From: Paraspadella gotoi | Taxonomy: Eukaryota > Chaetognatha | Length of the DNA: 64,000 nt | NCBI GenBank assembly: GCA_051294375.1 | Contig: CM119269.1 | Coordinates: forward strand, 7,483,446 to 7,547,445 | Direction: 5' to 3' | Part shown: in pieces, positions 9,301-20,542 of the stretch | Layout of the letters: each line of letters opens with the position of its first letter | Position numbering within the stretch: position 1 is the first letter of the stretch | Notes under the pieces: generated by a model | The model's database searches: none | Told to the model about the DNA's origin: nothing | The model's input: the letters and a program-made list of their open reading frames with translations, nothing else | Position numbers and translations under genes: made by a program

Positions 9301-11756
9301 GAGACATCCTCGTCGATCACTTGCAACTCCACCTTCCCGACAATGAACGGCGAATCGTTTTCGTTCTCCACGCGAATCTTCGCCACGCCCACTTCCGGCG
9401 AAAACGCGCCGCCGCCTTCTTTGTCCACGTCGACGTAGGATCCGGTGGCGCCGAACGCGTCGACGTCCCAAGCGCGGAACGTGAACGACGCCTCTCCGTG
9501 AAAATTGGACGCCGGAACGAAGCGGACGAGAACATCGTCGTCGGCGTCGTCGACGACGGCGCCGCTTTTGCCTAGAAGCAGCGCCGAGGAGCGAGAGATG
9601 GCGCCGAAGTTGCGCCACGCCAAGCCGTGAGCCTGAAACTGCCAGGCGCCGGCGTCGGAGTCGGCGTCGGTGACGGCGATGCCGACGGCGTCGCCCTCAG
9701 GGTCGACGAAGTGGCGCCGGAGGACGCCGAGTGGGAAACCGGCGTTGTCGGCGTCGTCTTCGGCGATGGAAGGGAGAGAGACGACGGTGTCGAGGATGCG
9801 GGGAGGGTCGTTGGTTTCCTGAGGAGGAGAAATGATAAGTTATCAATCAATCAAACAATCAATCAAACAATCAATCAAACAATCAATAAACAGAGATACA
9901 AATATGCAATCAATATATCAATAAAATATTTATTTAATCTCTCTATCAAACAGGGAAAAAGGTATTCAATCGATCGATCAATTACCCAATCACTTAATCA
10001 ATCAATGAATAAATCAATAAAAAAAATTAATAGATAAATAATTCTATCAATCAACCTAGGTTCCTATAAATCAAACAATCAAAATAAGAAACCATTACTC
10101 AATGAATCAATCAATTCTTGAAACAAACAAAACCAATCAAATCTTCCCCACCTGAACAATCAGCTTGAGCGTGACGGCGCCCTCGCTGAACGCCGATTGA
10201 CTTCCGGTGTAGGTGGCGTTGATGACGCCGCCGTCCGGAATCTTGTCCGTCCCTCCGGTCAAGTCCCAACAGACGACGGTGAGGAAGGTCTCGCCGGAAA
10301 AGTTTTCGTCCGGCAAGAAACGGAGGAAATTGTCCCATTTGGATCTTGGGAGGGGGAGGAGGAGGAGGAAGAGGAGGAGGAGCAGGAGGAGGAAGAAGAA
10401 AAGGAGGAGGAGGAGGTGGAGGGGAACGAAAAGGTTAGTAAAGGTAAGTTTAGGCGCGACAGAATTAGAAACAGGAATGACGACATCAATAAGACCAACC
10501 TCGTTCACATTCGATCATCAAAAACCACAATCACAACTCACAACTCACAAGAACCCCCCTTCACCACAAATCCTTTTTTTAAAACGAAAATCCACATTTC
10601 ACCCCAAACCCCATTTTTCACCACCATCCCCTACAAATTTCCCCACAACCCCCCCCCGACCTCCCCCCTCACCTCAGCGCCACCGCCGGAACCACCAACG
10701 AGGCGTTCCGCGGAATCTCTCCTCCGACGTCTCCCACGTAAGGATAAACGGCGTCGAGCTTGGTCCACGGCGCCGGATACGAGAGAAACTCCCACTGACC
10801 GCGCCGGTTATCGGCGCCGAGAACGGCGACGCCCTTTTCGGCGCCGGCGTCGCGATCCGACATGAGGGACCCGAAGAGCTCCTCCACGTTCATCGGGACG
10901 ACCTGATTGGCGCTGGAGTCTTCGAGGATGGAGCGGACGGAGGGACGCCGTCCCGGGAGGAAGAAGGGGGCGTCGTTGACGGAGACGACGTCGACGTGAA
11001 GGAGAAGAGGGGAACCGGGGGAAGAGCGGGGGTGGTGGGGGAGGCAGAGTGGACGAGCAGCTGCGGGAGAAGGGGAGGGGGTGGGAGGTGAGGGTGATGA
11101 CGACGACTATAACTACGACTATAACTAAAGCCACCCATCCCTCGACATACCTTGACGATCCGCCTCCCTGGCGAGGGCTCCTCGGCCGCGTTACGAAACC
11201 GAAGAGTCTTGACGACCGATTCCAAATCTCTGGCCGAAGATGCGCCGGCGACGCGAAGGGTCCCGTTGCGGAATGTCACGTCGGGGTAGGATAATTCCAC
11301 CTGGAGTGATGTGGGAGTGAAAGTGGGTAAGTGATGAGAGCTTAACATTATCACGTTATCAACATCAGAAAGATCACTAACAACGAAATCATCGTCAACA
11401 TCATCACAATAAACTTTCAACCCCATCAATCAACCACAGCACCATCAACCCCCTCACCTCCCGTCTCCGCCCTTCCACGGTCACGTTGTATTTCCTCTTC
11501 ACGACATCAACTTCCAAAATCTCGTAATTTCCGTTGAGACGATTCACGATCTTCGCCTCCACGAATTCCAGCTGCTGTTGCGGACGCGTCAGGAGCCGCA
11601 GGGAATCGCCGACGATGCGGACGGCGGGGCCGTCCTCCTTGAAGACGGACTTGACGGCGTCCATGGAGAAGGCGGGGAGGACGACGGCGGAACGACGACG
11701 ACGACGACGTTGCAGACGACGACGAAGATCGGCGAAAGAATCCACGGCGTCGTCGT
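1585..11756 (-). CDS. Giant type I membrane protein with NDxP-linked cadherin/Ig-like repeats (main exon block)
   Basis: Ten phase-compatible GT-AG exons: 11458-11756, 11151-11300, about 10673-11060 (5' edge uncertain), 10152-10344, 8631-9818, 8046-8224, 6656-7612, 5865-6159, 5451-5542 and 1585-5248, together about 2,470 residues. The product has tandem beta-sandwich-type repeats, each ending in a VNDAP/INDPP-like linker. I count about 14 linkers, eight of them in the last exon. This pattern fits the cadherin-like/Big_9 repeat class (inference from motif spacing). A second module, G-x-Ala-Val ... Gly-x-Trp-Gln ... Arg-Phe-x-Pro ... Ala-Trp-Asp, occurs four times in the N-terminal half. A third recurring phrase is Y-V-N-x-A-x-E-P with a following R-x-V. 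A hydrophobic segment near the C-terminus is followed by an Arg/His-rich stop-transfer and a tail of about 110 residues. A cell-surface adhesion or receptor role is inferred. I recognise no named orthologue. The start is not in this block: the first exon is acceptor phase 1, so upstream exons exist. Confidence 0.85.
1588..1917 (-). other. Cytoplasmic tail with Cys/Ser cluster and NPxxY-like motif
   Basis: The tail starts with an Arg/His-rich membrane-proximal stretch, then an acidic SDVSEDEDG patch, a Gly/Val linker, and near the C-terminus FNPGGY followed by a Ser-Ser-Asp-Cys repeat (CSSDCSNCSSDC). FNPGGY resembles tyrosine-containing endocytic or adaptor signals (NPxxY). The Cys cluster could be palmitoylated or bind metal. 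Both roles are inference. Confidence 0.55.
1918..1987 (-). other. Predicted transmembrane helix of the giant repeat protein
   Basis: After a His-Asp-Trp-Trp stretch the reading frame gives about 20 Leu/Ile/Val/Gly/Ala residues (LLLILLGVAILVSILVLGA). Cys-His and a cluster of Arg/His follow, a classic stop-transfer signal. This orients the repeats outside the cell and the roughly 110-residue tail inside. Confidence 0.85.
5545..5618. repeat. (GA)n array forming the polypyrimidine tract of a giant-gene exon
   Basis: GA repeats interrupted by GATGAGA. On the minus strand this is a (CT)n tract running directly into the CAG acceptor of exon 5451-5542, so the microsatellite itself supplies the splice-site pyrimidines. 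Confidence 0.9.
6233..6322. repeat. (CT)n microsatellite in an intron of the giant gene
   Basis: About 90 bp of perfect CT repeats in the intron between exons 6656-7612 and 5865-6159. It is purine-rich on the sense strand, opposite to the array at 5545-5618. Confidence 0.95.
7621..7953. repeat. (GAATA)n satellite-like array
   Basis: The pentamer AGAAT/GAATA is repeated across most of the intron between exons 8046-8224 and 6656-7612. It is cleanest at 7859-7940, with variant AGAAC units at about 7790-7845. Confidence 0.95.
8300..8625. repeat. Degenerate (CAGA/AACAGACAGA)n intronic repeat
   Basis: Irregular ACAGA and GACAGA units fill the intron between exons 8631-9818 and 8046-8224. Frames over it read as Cys/Ser/Leu-rich low-complexity peptides. 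Confidence 0.8.
9839..10130. repeat. Degenerate (CAAT/ATCAATCA)n intronic repeat
   Basis: ATCAATCAAACA units occupy the intron between exons 10152-10344 and 8631-9818. It is regular at 9841-9890 and decays toward 10130. Confidence 0.8.
10345..10432. repeat. (GGA/GAA)n purine tract at an acceptor of the giant gene
   Basis: GAGGAGGAAG-type repeats. On the sense strand this is a long pyrimidine tract abutting the CAAG acceptor of exon 10152-10344. Confidence 0.85.
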
Positions 11757-12400
11757 CTAAATAGAGAAAAGGAAATTGTTTATGTTTTGTTAAGTGAATA
11801 GTGTGGAATAATGTCTTAGTAGTTGAAATTTTTTTTTTATTATGCGTTGTGGTAGAAATATATTTATATTCTATGGCTAAATTGCGAATAAGATTTAAGT
11901 ATCGCCTTGAAATGAACAGTTCACAGTATACAAACTTCAGTTTGCCAGTTTGCTTATTGCTTTTGGATTGGAACAACGATGCCATAATTATTAGAAGTGG
12001 CTTTTTATGTGTCTAAGTTTAACTTCCCATCTGTACTCAACAGTTGGCCTTTTTACAACCTCATTGTTGGCCTTTTCACAATCTCACAATTGGCCTTTTC
12101 ACAATATCTTCCTCCGGCCCAAAAATCCGTTTCACGCGTTCATTGGATTCACGGGATTTTCCTCAGTCGTCGCTTCGATGATCACGAATGAATAAAAACT
12201 TTGTTGATAACAGATCAGAGATGAATGCGACTTTGATGAATACAAATGAATCGTTTAGGGACACGAAATGAATCTGGAAGCCTTAAAAAACCTTGAAGTC
12301 TCACCGCGTGAGAGAGTCATGGTTTCACAGAATCACGGCGCGATAAAGTTGGAAACAAAAGGTAAACAAGGACGACGTGTATCTCGGCATCTGTCGGAGA

Positions 12401-12503
<103 letters not shown>

Positions 12504-13474
12504 GACTGGCACGGGGATCGAGCAAACGAAACGTCAAACCATTGACGTCTGCCTTTTGACGTAATCCTTCGTTTCACAGGTGGTCGAAAAATTGGATTTG
12601 ACGCAATTTACAAACGCGGGCATCAAAATTGGGGCTTATTTCAAGAACGCTGTAGAATCTACAGATTCTACAGTGTAGTTTTATTAAATTTGTATTTATT
12701 TGCCTCGAAAGCAACGAGTTGTTCGTTTGGTTTTTATAAGATGAAACAAGGAACGTTTTAAACTCGAGTCTTCGAAGTACAAACAAATCCTCAGACAGAA
12801 AAACACAAAGGGAACGAAAAACCCAAGAACTAAATCGGAAACAAAAAGATCAAAAAGAAAAACAAAAGATCAAAAAGGGAAAAAAAGTAGCCATCGACCA
12901 AAAAGAAAAGAAATCTCGAGTAGCGATTAAACTAAAAAAGAAAGGGGGGGGCCTTCGCTCGTCCATGGGCCTTTTTCTTTTTCTTCTATGGGCCTTCTCC
13001 CTTTTTTCTACTACGGGGTCTCATGAAGTCTCACGAATTCGTGAATGGATTAATGAGGAAGGATGAATGGAGAGGAGGACGGGGCGGTGAATGAAGAGAA
13101 AGGGGGGGCGCTGGTGTGAATTGATAGAGGCTATGAGCCAGAAGGGATGGTGGGAGAGGAAGGGGATAGAAGAGGGGGGGAAAAGTGGTTCGCTGTGTGG
13201 GAAAACCGCGGAACGAATCCAGTTTGAATTAAGAATCACGAATTAGCGAAAAGCGAACGATTTTGTGATTCGTTAAATTTCGAAGAGAGAAATTGTGAAA
13301 CGGTGATTCGAGTTGATATTCTTTTGTGTGAACGCGTGAGAGGAGGAGGAGGAGGAGGAGGAGAGGTGGAGGAAGGTGGGCGTGTGGGGGTTTCGAAATT
13401 AATAATCGAGAGATTGGGTAGTTTGTGATTGCGGTTATTAAATCTACGGCGTCCGTTCAAATCCACGCGAAAAC

Positions 13475-13480
<6 letters not shown>

Positions 13481-13570
<90 letters not shown>
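13481..13570. repeat. (CT)n microsatellite
   Basis: Perfect CT array of about 90 bp, preceded by a (GGA)n tract at 13340-13363. Confidence 0.97.
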
Positions 13571-13572
<2 letters not shown>

Positions 13573-13926
13573 CCCCCACCAAAGTGAACGGATTGTCAAC
13601 CGTCTCAAAGAATATTGATTTTATCCTCCACCTCATTAATAAAATCCCCGTTTGACTCCATGAGGCGAACGAGTAAACAAAAGACGCTTCCTCTTTATTG
13701 TTTCTCTCTCGATCGCCGACGACACATGGGGTTTTACGAGCATTTGGGGTATTTAACTGCGCTTTTGGGCATCGAACGCTGCATTTGGGCATCGAGGGTG
13801 AAACCGTGAGAGGCACCATGGAAAAGCGTGAGACGCACCATGGGCGTTTTAATCTCTGTGGGATTCTTGGCCACAAACAAATCGAAGATGAATCAAAAGT
13901 CTTTTTGGCAAAGTCGTCCAAGAAAA

Positions 13927-13938
13927 ACGACGACGACG

Positions 13939-13980
<42 letters not shown>
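13927..13980. repeat. (GAC)n trinucleotide array
   Basis: GAC repeated about 17 times with one GTC interruption. It reads as poly-Asp in one frame, but no coding context surrounds it. Confidence 0.95.
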
Positions 13981-14068
13981 TTTGTAAAAACACTTGGCTA
14001 ATGACGACCATCACGACGACGTTAACAACGACGACGATAACAACGACCACTACACATTTTTTTGTTTG

Positions 14069-14071
<3 letters not shown>

Positions 14072-14156
<85 letters not shown>
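14072..14156. repeat. (GA)n microsatellite
   Basis: GA repeats of about 85 bp ending in GGGAGAGAGA. Confidence 0.97.
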
Positions 14157-14157
<1 letters not shown>

Positions 14158-14548
14158 CCAGATTGTGAGAGCCAATTAAGAGGGGAGAACTTTGGGAGAG
14201 AAAACCAAAAGCAGAAGTTGAATGAGGAAAGAGAAGAAACAGAAACAGAAGGGAAAGAAGCCGATGGGTTGATAAACTCATTTGCATACTGTAGTCTAAG
14301 AATAAAAGCTTGATGGACTTTCTTTTTGATTGATGAAACACTATTTTTTTAGGCTGATATAGTCCATTATTAACTTTATCAGTAACAGTACACCTATTTT
14401 CAATACATGATAATAGTTTTTAAAAAGTGAAATTTAAATCAAATACGTTTTTAAAAAAGTTTATTCGGTTCTGTGAATTGCTTGGGAGCTTAGAGGCTTT
14501 CTACAATAAAGTAAGACGGCTTTAGTTTCATCTTACCATATCTTTAAT

Positions 14549-14584
<36 letters not shown>

Positions 14585-14604
14585 CAAGGGAGAGATGGAG
14601 AGAG

Positions 14605-17346
14605 ACACAAAGGAAGGAAATATATATGGACATTGTTTATCATAGGTAGACTTTCTCGTATTACGACTCTTCGCCCCATCCTTTCTTTCCCTAGTTTATT
14701 CCATGGCAGTACATATCCATTATCTCATATCCTTCCAATATACCAGAACATGTGAAGTTCACTTTGTTTCCTTGTGGAGAACAAAACTTTGACAGAAATC
14801 TTTGCATCAGGCTTATGGCATCTGCAGATTACGAGAGTGGCGAAGATGAAATTCTCGATTGATGCGACGTCATGATCTGTCTTTTCCATTTCTCTTCTAT
14901 CTCTGTTTCCCCGTGCAAAGAATTTAGAGCTTCTTCGGGAAAAAACTCTCTGTTTGCGGAAAAGTTAAACATTCTCTCTCTCTCTCTCTCTCTTCTCTCT
15001 GCTCTCTCCTCTCTCTCTCCTCTCTCTCTCTCTTTCCTCTCTCGGTCTCTCATCTGTGCGTACAGGACGGACTGACCTAAAATTGACTGCCTTCTGAGAC
15101 CCTCATCGTCGTTGGGTCTTTGTTTTTTGGAAATCTTAGCCATGCATCGCTTTTTTCCTTTCTTTTTCTTAGTCAATCATCTTCATCATCGTCTTCGTCA
15201 TTGTCTTCCCGTCTTCACTGTTGCGTCGTCGTAGTCGGTCGTCGTCGTCGTCGATCGTCGTCGTCGTCGTCGCGGTCTACGGTGGTTTCGCCTATCTCGT
15301 CGTCAGTGGTCAACCACAATGCCGGGTGGGGATCCGACCTGCACGGCAAGCGTTGCCGTCAGTCCGTTGGGATGACTCCGATAACTAGTGGCAAGCCGGA
15401 GCTAAAGTACCGGGCGACAGCCATCGGGACCGGGAGAGGGGGCTAGCTACCCACCGTGACGGACTCTATCCGAGAAGGTCTGCAAACCGCAAAAAGTGCC
15501 GTGCGCATAGGCGTGGTAGGGAACATTACCGGCCCCTGTGTTGCCTGAGTGACTCGGCAAAAGTCGGAGCGGGCAGAAGGAATCCGACGTGAGCGGGGGA
15601 AATCACCTTAGACCCCCAGGACGGCTGGGACACCATCTTGGTCACTTGTGGAGAGGGAGGGGGTGAAGCCAAACAACACAGGTAGTGCAGGCCTAGGATG
15701 AAGTGTGAAGATAAACCAGGGTGGTTAGGTCGGAGGTGGTTACTCGAGATGGTGTCGCCAGCGGGGAAGAGAATTTTTCCTCAGGGACGTGGATTAAATG
15801 ATGGGGCGCGGCCCAGGGCAATCGTGAGACGGAGCAGAGATTCTTTTGCGGGGATCGTCCGGGAACTAGAAGGGGAGGAAGAGGATGAGGAGGGAGTGAG
15901 GGGAGGCAAGAGGGGAGGAGGAAGAGTAGAAAGCGAGAGTCATGATTAGGAAGAAAAGGAAAGAATGAGGGTTTTCTGTTGGTTTCCTTTTCTTGTCGTG
16001 ATAGGATGAGATGATTTGTCTGTGGAGGCGCGGAATAGAGATGGGATAGGAGATGCGGTTAGTCCTGTGGAAGGAGATTGGTAATAGAGAGTGGGTTAGT
16101 CTGTGGAAGGAGATGGATTGAGATGAGTTAGTCTGTGGAAGGAATGGGATAGAGTTTCAGGTTTTGTGCGACTGACCAGATTTTTTTTCCAAGTATGAGA
16201 GTTTATAAGAATAAAAACAAAAAAACACAAGACGAAAACCTCTCCCCAAATCCTCGGATCAACAGCGACGGTCAACTTTCTGCCAGTCACCAAAGACGTT
16301 TGGGATGAACGTAAACCGCTCGGAATTTCCTAGCTCGTTGTGCCTCGCTGGGGCGGCAGCCGGATGGGCAGACTTCGCTGGCGGCACGCCGCAATTGACG
16401 CGCGTCATCTGCGCAGAAATTGAAGCTGCTTTTTGGGTTAAGCGGATGGAATCGTGGGGTTGGAACCGATTGCTGAAAGACGACGATTTCCTTGTTTTGG
16501 AATCTGGAACATATGAAGCTCGAGTTTATATTTGGCGAAGAGACGGTTAATTTCGGAGAGTCGGACTGAATGGTCGTTTGAGTTATTGCATCGCGGTTCA
16601 TCGCGGATATTTCATTTTTTTTTTTCGTAACTTGATATATACAATTATACATATAATAAATGAATACCCTGCTGTTCATATATATACTATATACGGAGTT
16701 GAAATTTTGTATTGAATGCACTGTACGTCGACGATATTTTTTATTTTCTTCGTAAAAATTACACAGCGAACTCCCTTCAATCCGTCGTCTTTCGATTTCT
16801 TTTTAAATAAAATCGGCAGTTTTAGATTTTCTATCCTTTTTATTTTCAAAACATTCGTTACGTATTAATGAATTTTTTTAATGCAATGTTTTCATTATCC
16901 TCAAAAGCAAAATAAAATGAATTAAAGAAACAGAATTAAACGTAAAAACCGAAAAAGAAAACATTGAAAAAAAAACTCGAATCGAGAATAGGTAAAATTC
17001 TTTTCGTTAGTTAGCGTTCAATAATTAACCATAAATAATGATGATTTTAAGTTGATTTAGTTGAGCGTGAACAATTTGAGTTCTAGTATATTTCACCAAA
17101 ATATATGTATTGTTGGCTCCTATTAGTTTAATCATTAAATTTTATGACACGAACTGACTGAAACTGAAAACAAAAGATTAAATTTATTCTATATAAAAAA
17201 TGTAAATGAAAATTTGAAACTAAATAAAAACCGGAGGGAGTCGCGTGCTGAGGTATGACCGGAATAGAGAGAGAGAACGAGAGAGAGAGAGAGGAAGGAG
17301 AGAATGAGAGAAGAGGAGAAGAGAGAGAGAGGAGAGAGAGAGAGAG

Positions 17347-17377
<31 letters not shown>

Positions 17378-18362
17378 TGAGCTTGACGAGAGATTGATTT
17401 TCTCTTCAAAAGATACGTCATTTTGTTGTTTTTTAGTTTGATCGATTTTTTTTGTTCTTGGAGGATTTTAATTGGGGATCGTCACAAAAGGCGGAAAGCG
17501 CCCCGATGAGGTTTACGAACGGACGACATGACGACGACGACGGGAAGCGAAACCGGGCGCGATATTCGGGATTGATGATGATGATGGATTTAAAGGAGGA
17601 TCTACGCGTGGGTGGAATTGAAAGGAAAGGCGCGACTGAAGGACATTATAACATTAATTAACTATTTGCCTTCAAATAACCAAATTGTCATAAATTACGG
17701 TTAGTTTCAAACTTTCAATTAAAAAAAATAATCGCAATATTATCGACGATATATTTCGGGAAGACAATTTTCTTTCCGCTCCTCTATAATTAAAACCCTA
17801 CTCCGCGTTATTCTTTCTCTTTGTCCCTATTTTCCCGTTTCCACTGCTGTTAAAAAAATTTTCTTCTCTTTGTCCCTTTTTTTTTCCGTCTCCACTTGTC
17901 CTACTCGTTCCTTCTTTTTGTCCCATTTCCATCTCTTTGTCTTCCGCACGCAGACTCTCTGATTTCGATCTTCTTCTCGAGGCTTCAGAGACACTCAACG
18001 CTGCTCCTCCTGCGTGCGTCCTCCTCTCCTCCTCCTCTGGCGCTCCTCCTCCTCTCTCTCTGTTTCGTTCAATTTGAGACCCCGAAAGAATCGACATGGA
18101 TGTCAAGAGGAAAGAAGCCCCCCTTCCGCCCCTTTTATCTTTTCGCGTTCTGGCGACGTCGTTTTCAAAATGCGGGCAGATTTAGATGCCGCGCCGTGAC
18201 GTCAATTATATTATTTAATTTATTATAATTGTTTATATTTTAATATGTGACTAGAATAACACATTATACAAATTGAGACGTTGGTGTCTCGAAAAACGAT
18301 GATGATTATGAATAAAAAACAAAATACAAAAGAATTTAAATCTGAGAATAATGTCGTTTACT
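14605..18362 (+). repeat. Left arm of a degraded 3.5-kb inverted duplication
   Basis: Reads collinearly, in reverse complement, with 29282-32605. Anchor pairs: 14750-14830 with 32385-32465; 15105-15150 with 32035-32075; 15720-15760 with 31755-31795; 16255-16330 with 31265-31345; 17450-17500 with 30130-30180; 18255-18362 with 29282-29370. Differences are mostly single-base indels and homopolymer-length changes. No gene is evident in the arm. Low complexity (CT, GA) sits at 14972-15043 and 17266-17378. Confidence 0.9.
15308..15700. other. GC-rich structured-looking block present only in the left arm
   Basis: About 390 bp of complex, non-repetitive, GC-rich sequence with many short inverted segments. 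It stands out from the simple-repeat surroundings and has no counterpart in the inverted arm, where about 100 bp of unrelated sequence (31800-31900) lies instead. It has no long open frame. It could be the untranslated leader or remnant of a non-LTR retrotransposon, or a structured RNA. I cannot identify it. Confidence 0.4.
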
Positions 18363-18536
18363 TTTTTACGAGACGGTGATTTTGGAAAAGTTGTTGTGAC
18401 ATCGCGGTGATAAAGTGTTCATCAACGTGAGAATACCAATGACTCGCCAATAATTGATGAAAACAAAAAGCTTCCGGGTTGGCGCTGGTGGAGCGGAGCA
18501 TGGATTCACCTTTTGTCCCTGTACCTTGAGAGGAGG

Positions 18537-18589
18537 AGAGAGAGAGAGAGAGAGAAAGAGAGAGGAGATAGAAGAGAGGAGGAAGAGAG

Positions 18590-18649
<60 letters not shown>
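18537..18649. repeat. (GA)n microsatellite with AGG interruptions
   Basis: GA repeats broken by GAAAGAG and GAAGAG, then a clean run at 18612-18649. Confidence 0.95.
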
Positions 18650-18651
<2 letters not shown>

Positions 18652-18840
18652 CATTAGCCTCCTCGACAGACGAAACAAATGATCGGCGAATTTTAAATCT
18701 TCTTTCATTTCGAGTCTGGGATTTTTTTCAGAGTAAAGAGGATTTGAAATCGACAAGTGGCCCCACGCGGAGAAAATTAGGCGGCGGCGGCGGCGGCGGC
18801 GGCGGCGCGCGGCGGCGGCGGCGGCGGCGGCGGCGCAGAG
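18639..18840 (+). repeat. Direct duplication, copy 1
   Basis: The segment starting at the end of the GA array and running through TTCATTAGCCTCCTCGACAG to a (GGC)n tract is repeated at 19884-20085 with small indels. Confidence 0.9.
18780..18836. repeat. (GGC)n trinucleotide array
   Basis: GGC repeats with one GCGC interruption. The second copy is at about 20031-20080. Confidence 0.95.
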
Positions 18841-19096
18841 AACGTCGCGGGTGGCGCTATCGTGTGGCAGAGAAATGGTGCAAATCTCTAGGATTAAGGA
18901 GAGGATTTCCCGCTCAATTGCCGCCACTAATCTCTAAATGCAAACTCCAACGTCGCCTTCACTATTGGCCAATCGGCATCGTCTCTGACCACCGCAAAGA
19001 CGATAATAAAGGATTACTATTTACAAAACAAACAAACAAAAGAACTTGTTAACAATTATCGACTAAGATTTTCAATTTCGGCGCCATTTGGTATAT

Positions 19097-19100
<4 letters not shown>

Positions 19101-19146
<46 letters not shown>

Positions 19147-19192
19147 ATCTCTTCTCTCTCTCTCTCTCTCTCTCCTCTCTCCTCTCTCCTCC
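19101..19192. repeat. (CT)n microsatellite
   Basis: CT repeats with TTCTCT and ATCTCTTC interruptions. A similar tract lies at 19398-19487. Confidence 0.9.
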
Positions 19193-19611
19193 CAACACAC
19201 TCGCACTCTCGCTCCCGCGCAAATGATTCTCACTTGACCAGAATAAGACGAATCAATAATGACAATATTTCCAATCTGTCTCCTCACTCTGTCTCACTCT
19301 TTTCTCTGTCTCTATCTCGCACTCTCACGCGCTCGATTTTCCCACCGCCTAAAAGCCGCTAACTGTATCGCCAAGATCTGGCAAGATCTCTATACACCCT
19401 CTCTCTCTCTCTCTCTCCTCTTCTCTCCTCTCTCTCTCTCTCTCTTCAGTCTCTCTCTCTCTCTCTCTCTCATCTCTCTCCCTGATGCGAAAACGCTCCT
19501 ATCGATACCGCGTAACGCCGTCAATAGTTACGAACTTTCCGGTTTCGCGTCACGAGACCCGCGGACCGCGGGTGGACGGTCCCGATGAGCATACGGCAGC
19601 GGGAGTCACGA

Positions 19612-19636
19612 NNNNNNNNNNNNNNNNNNNNNNNNN
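19612..19636. other. Assembly gap, 25 N
   Basis: Lies between the two copies of the direct duplication (18639-18840 and 19884-20085). Confidence 1.
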
Positions 19637-19802
19637 CTCTCTCATGTCTACTCTCTCTCTCCGTTGTGTTTTCCATGAAAATCTAGGTTTCCTTCCGGAA
19701 AAAGTTCGAGGTTCTCGAATCTCTGGACTACGAGATGCTTCAACATCCTCGTAGATTACATCCGGGAACCGGAAGCGAGAAACAATGATCACTTGTCTGT
19801 AC

Positions 19803-19883
<81 letters not shown>

Positions 19884-19899
<16 letters not shown>

Positions 19900-20085
19900 A
19901 GTTCATTAGCCTCCTCGACAGACGAAACAAATGATCGGCGAATTTTAAATCTTCTTTCATTTCGAGTCTGGGATTTTTTTTCAGATAAAGAGGATTTGAA
20001 ATCGACAAGTGGCCACGCGGAGAAAAATTAGGCGGGGCGGCGGCGGCGGGGCGGCGGCGGCGGCGGCGGGCGGCGGCGGCCAGCA
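19884..20085 (+). repeat. Direct duplication, copy 2
   Basis: Near-identical to 18639-18840. It follows a (GA)n array (19806-19893) like copy 1, so the array, the unique segment and the GGC tract are all duplicated. Confidence 0.9.
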
Positions 20086-20238
20086 GAATCGTGCGCGGGT
20101 GGCGATGACGGTCACGATGACGTCATACGCCATTGTCGGTGACGTCACGCCAACAATGGAATTCGGGACTCGATTCTGACCCATGGGAAAATATTGGGGG
20201 GCAGCGATGGTACGGAAAAATTGGGGAGAGGAGGGAAA

Positions 20239-20356
20239 GGGAAGAGAGAGAAGATTGAAAAGGGAAGAGAGAGAAGATAGAAAAGGGAAGAGAGAGAAGA
20301 TAGAAAAGGGAAGAGAGAGAAGATTGAAAAGGGAAGAGAGAGAAGATAGAAAAGGC
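20239..20356. repeat. 23-bp purine minisatellite, about five copies
   Basis: The unit GGAAGAGAGAGAAGATAGAA plus AAG is repeated with A/T variation at one position. Confidence 0.9.
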
Positions 20357-20542
20357 AAAAAAGGGAGAGAAGACTTGCATTAAAACCTGAGTTGACACGA
20401 ATATCGCTCCAACACTTCAAAGATAAAAGGTTCTACGATAACGACGCATCAGAAACAGATGGTATTGGCGCCTGCGTTTTCTGACCAACGTCGCTGTCAA
20501 AACCGCAGTTGAGAGAAAAGATAAGAGAGAAAGGATGAAATG

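Noticed and set aside
13441-13475. GTTCAAATCC resembling a tRNA B-box
   Set aside because: No matching A-box or cloverleaf could be drawn upstream, and the site merges into a CT array.
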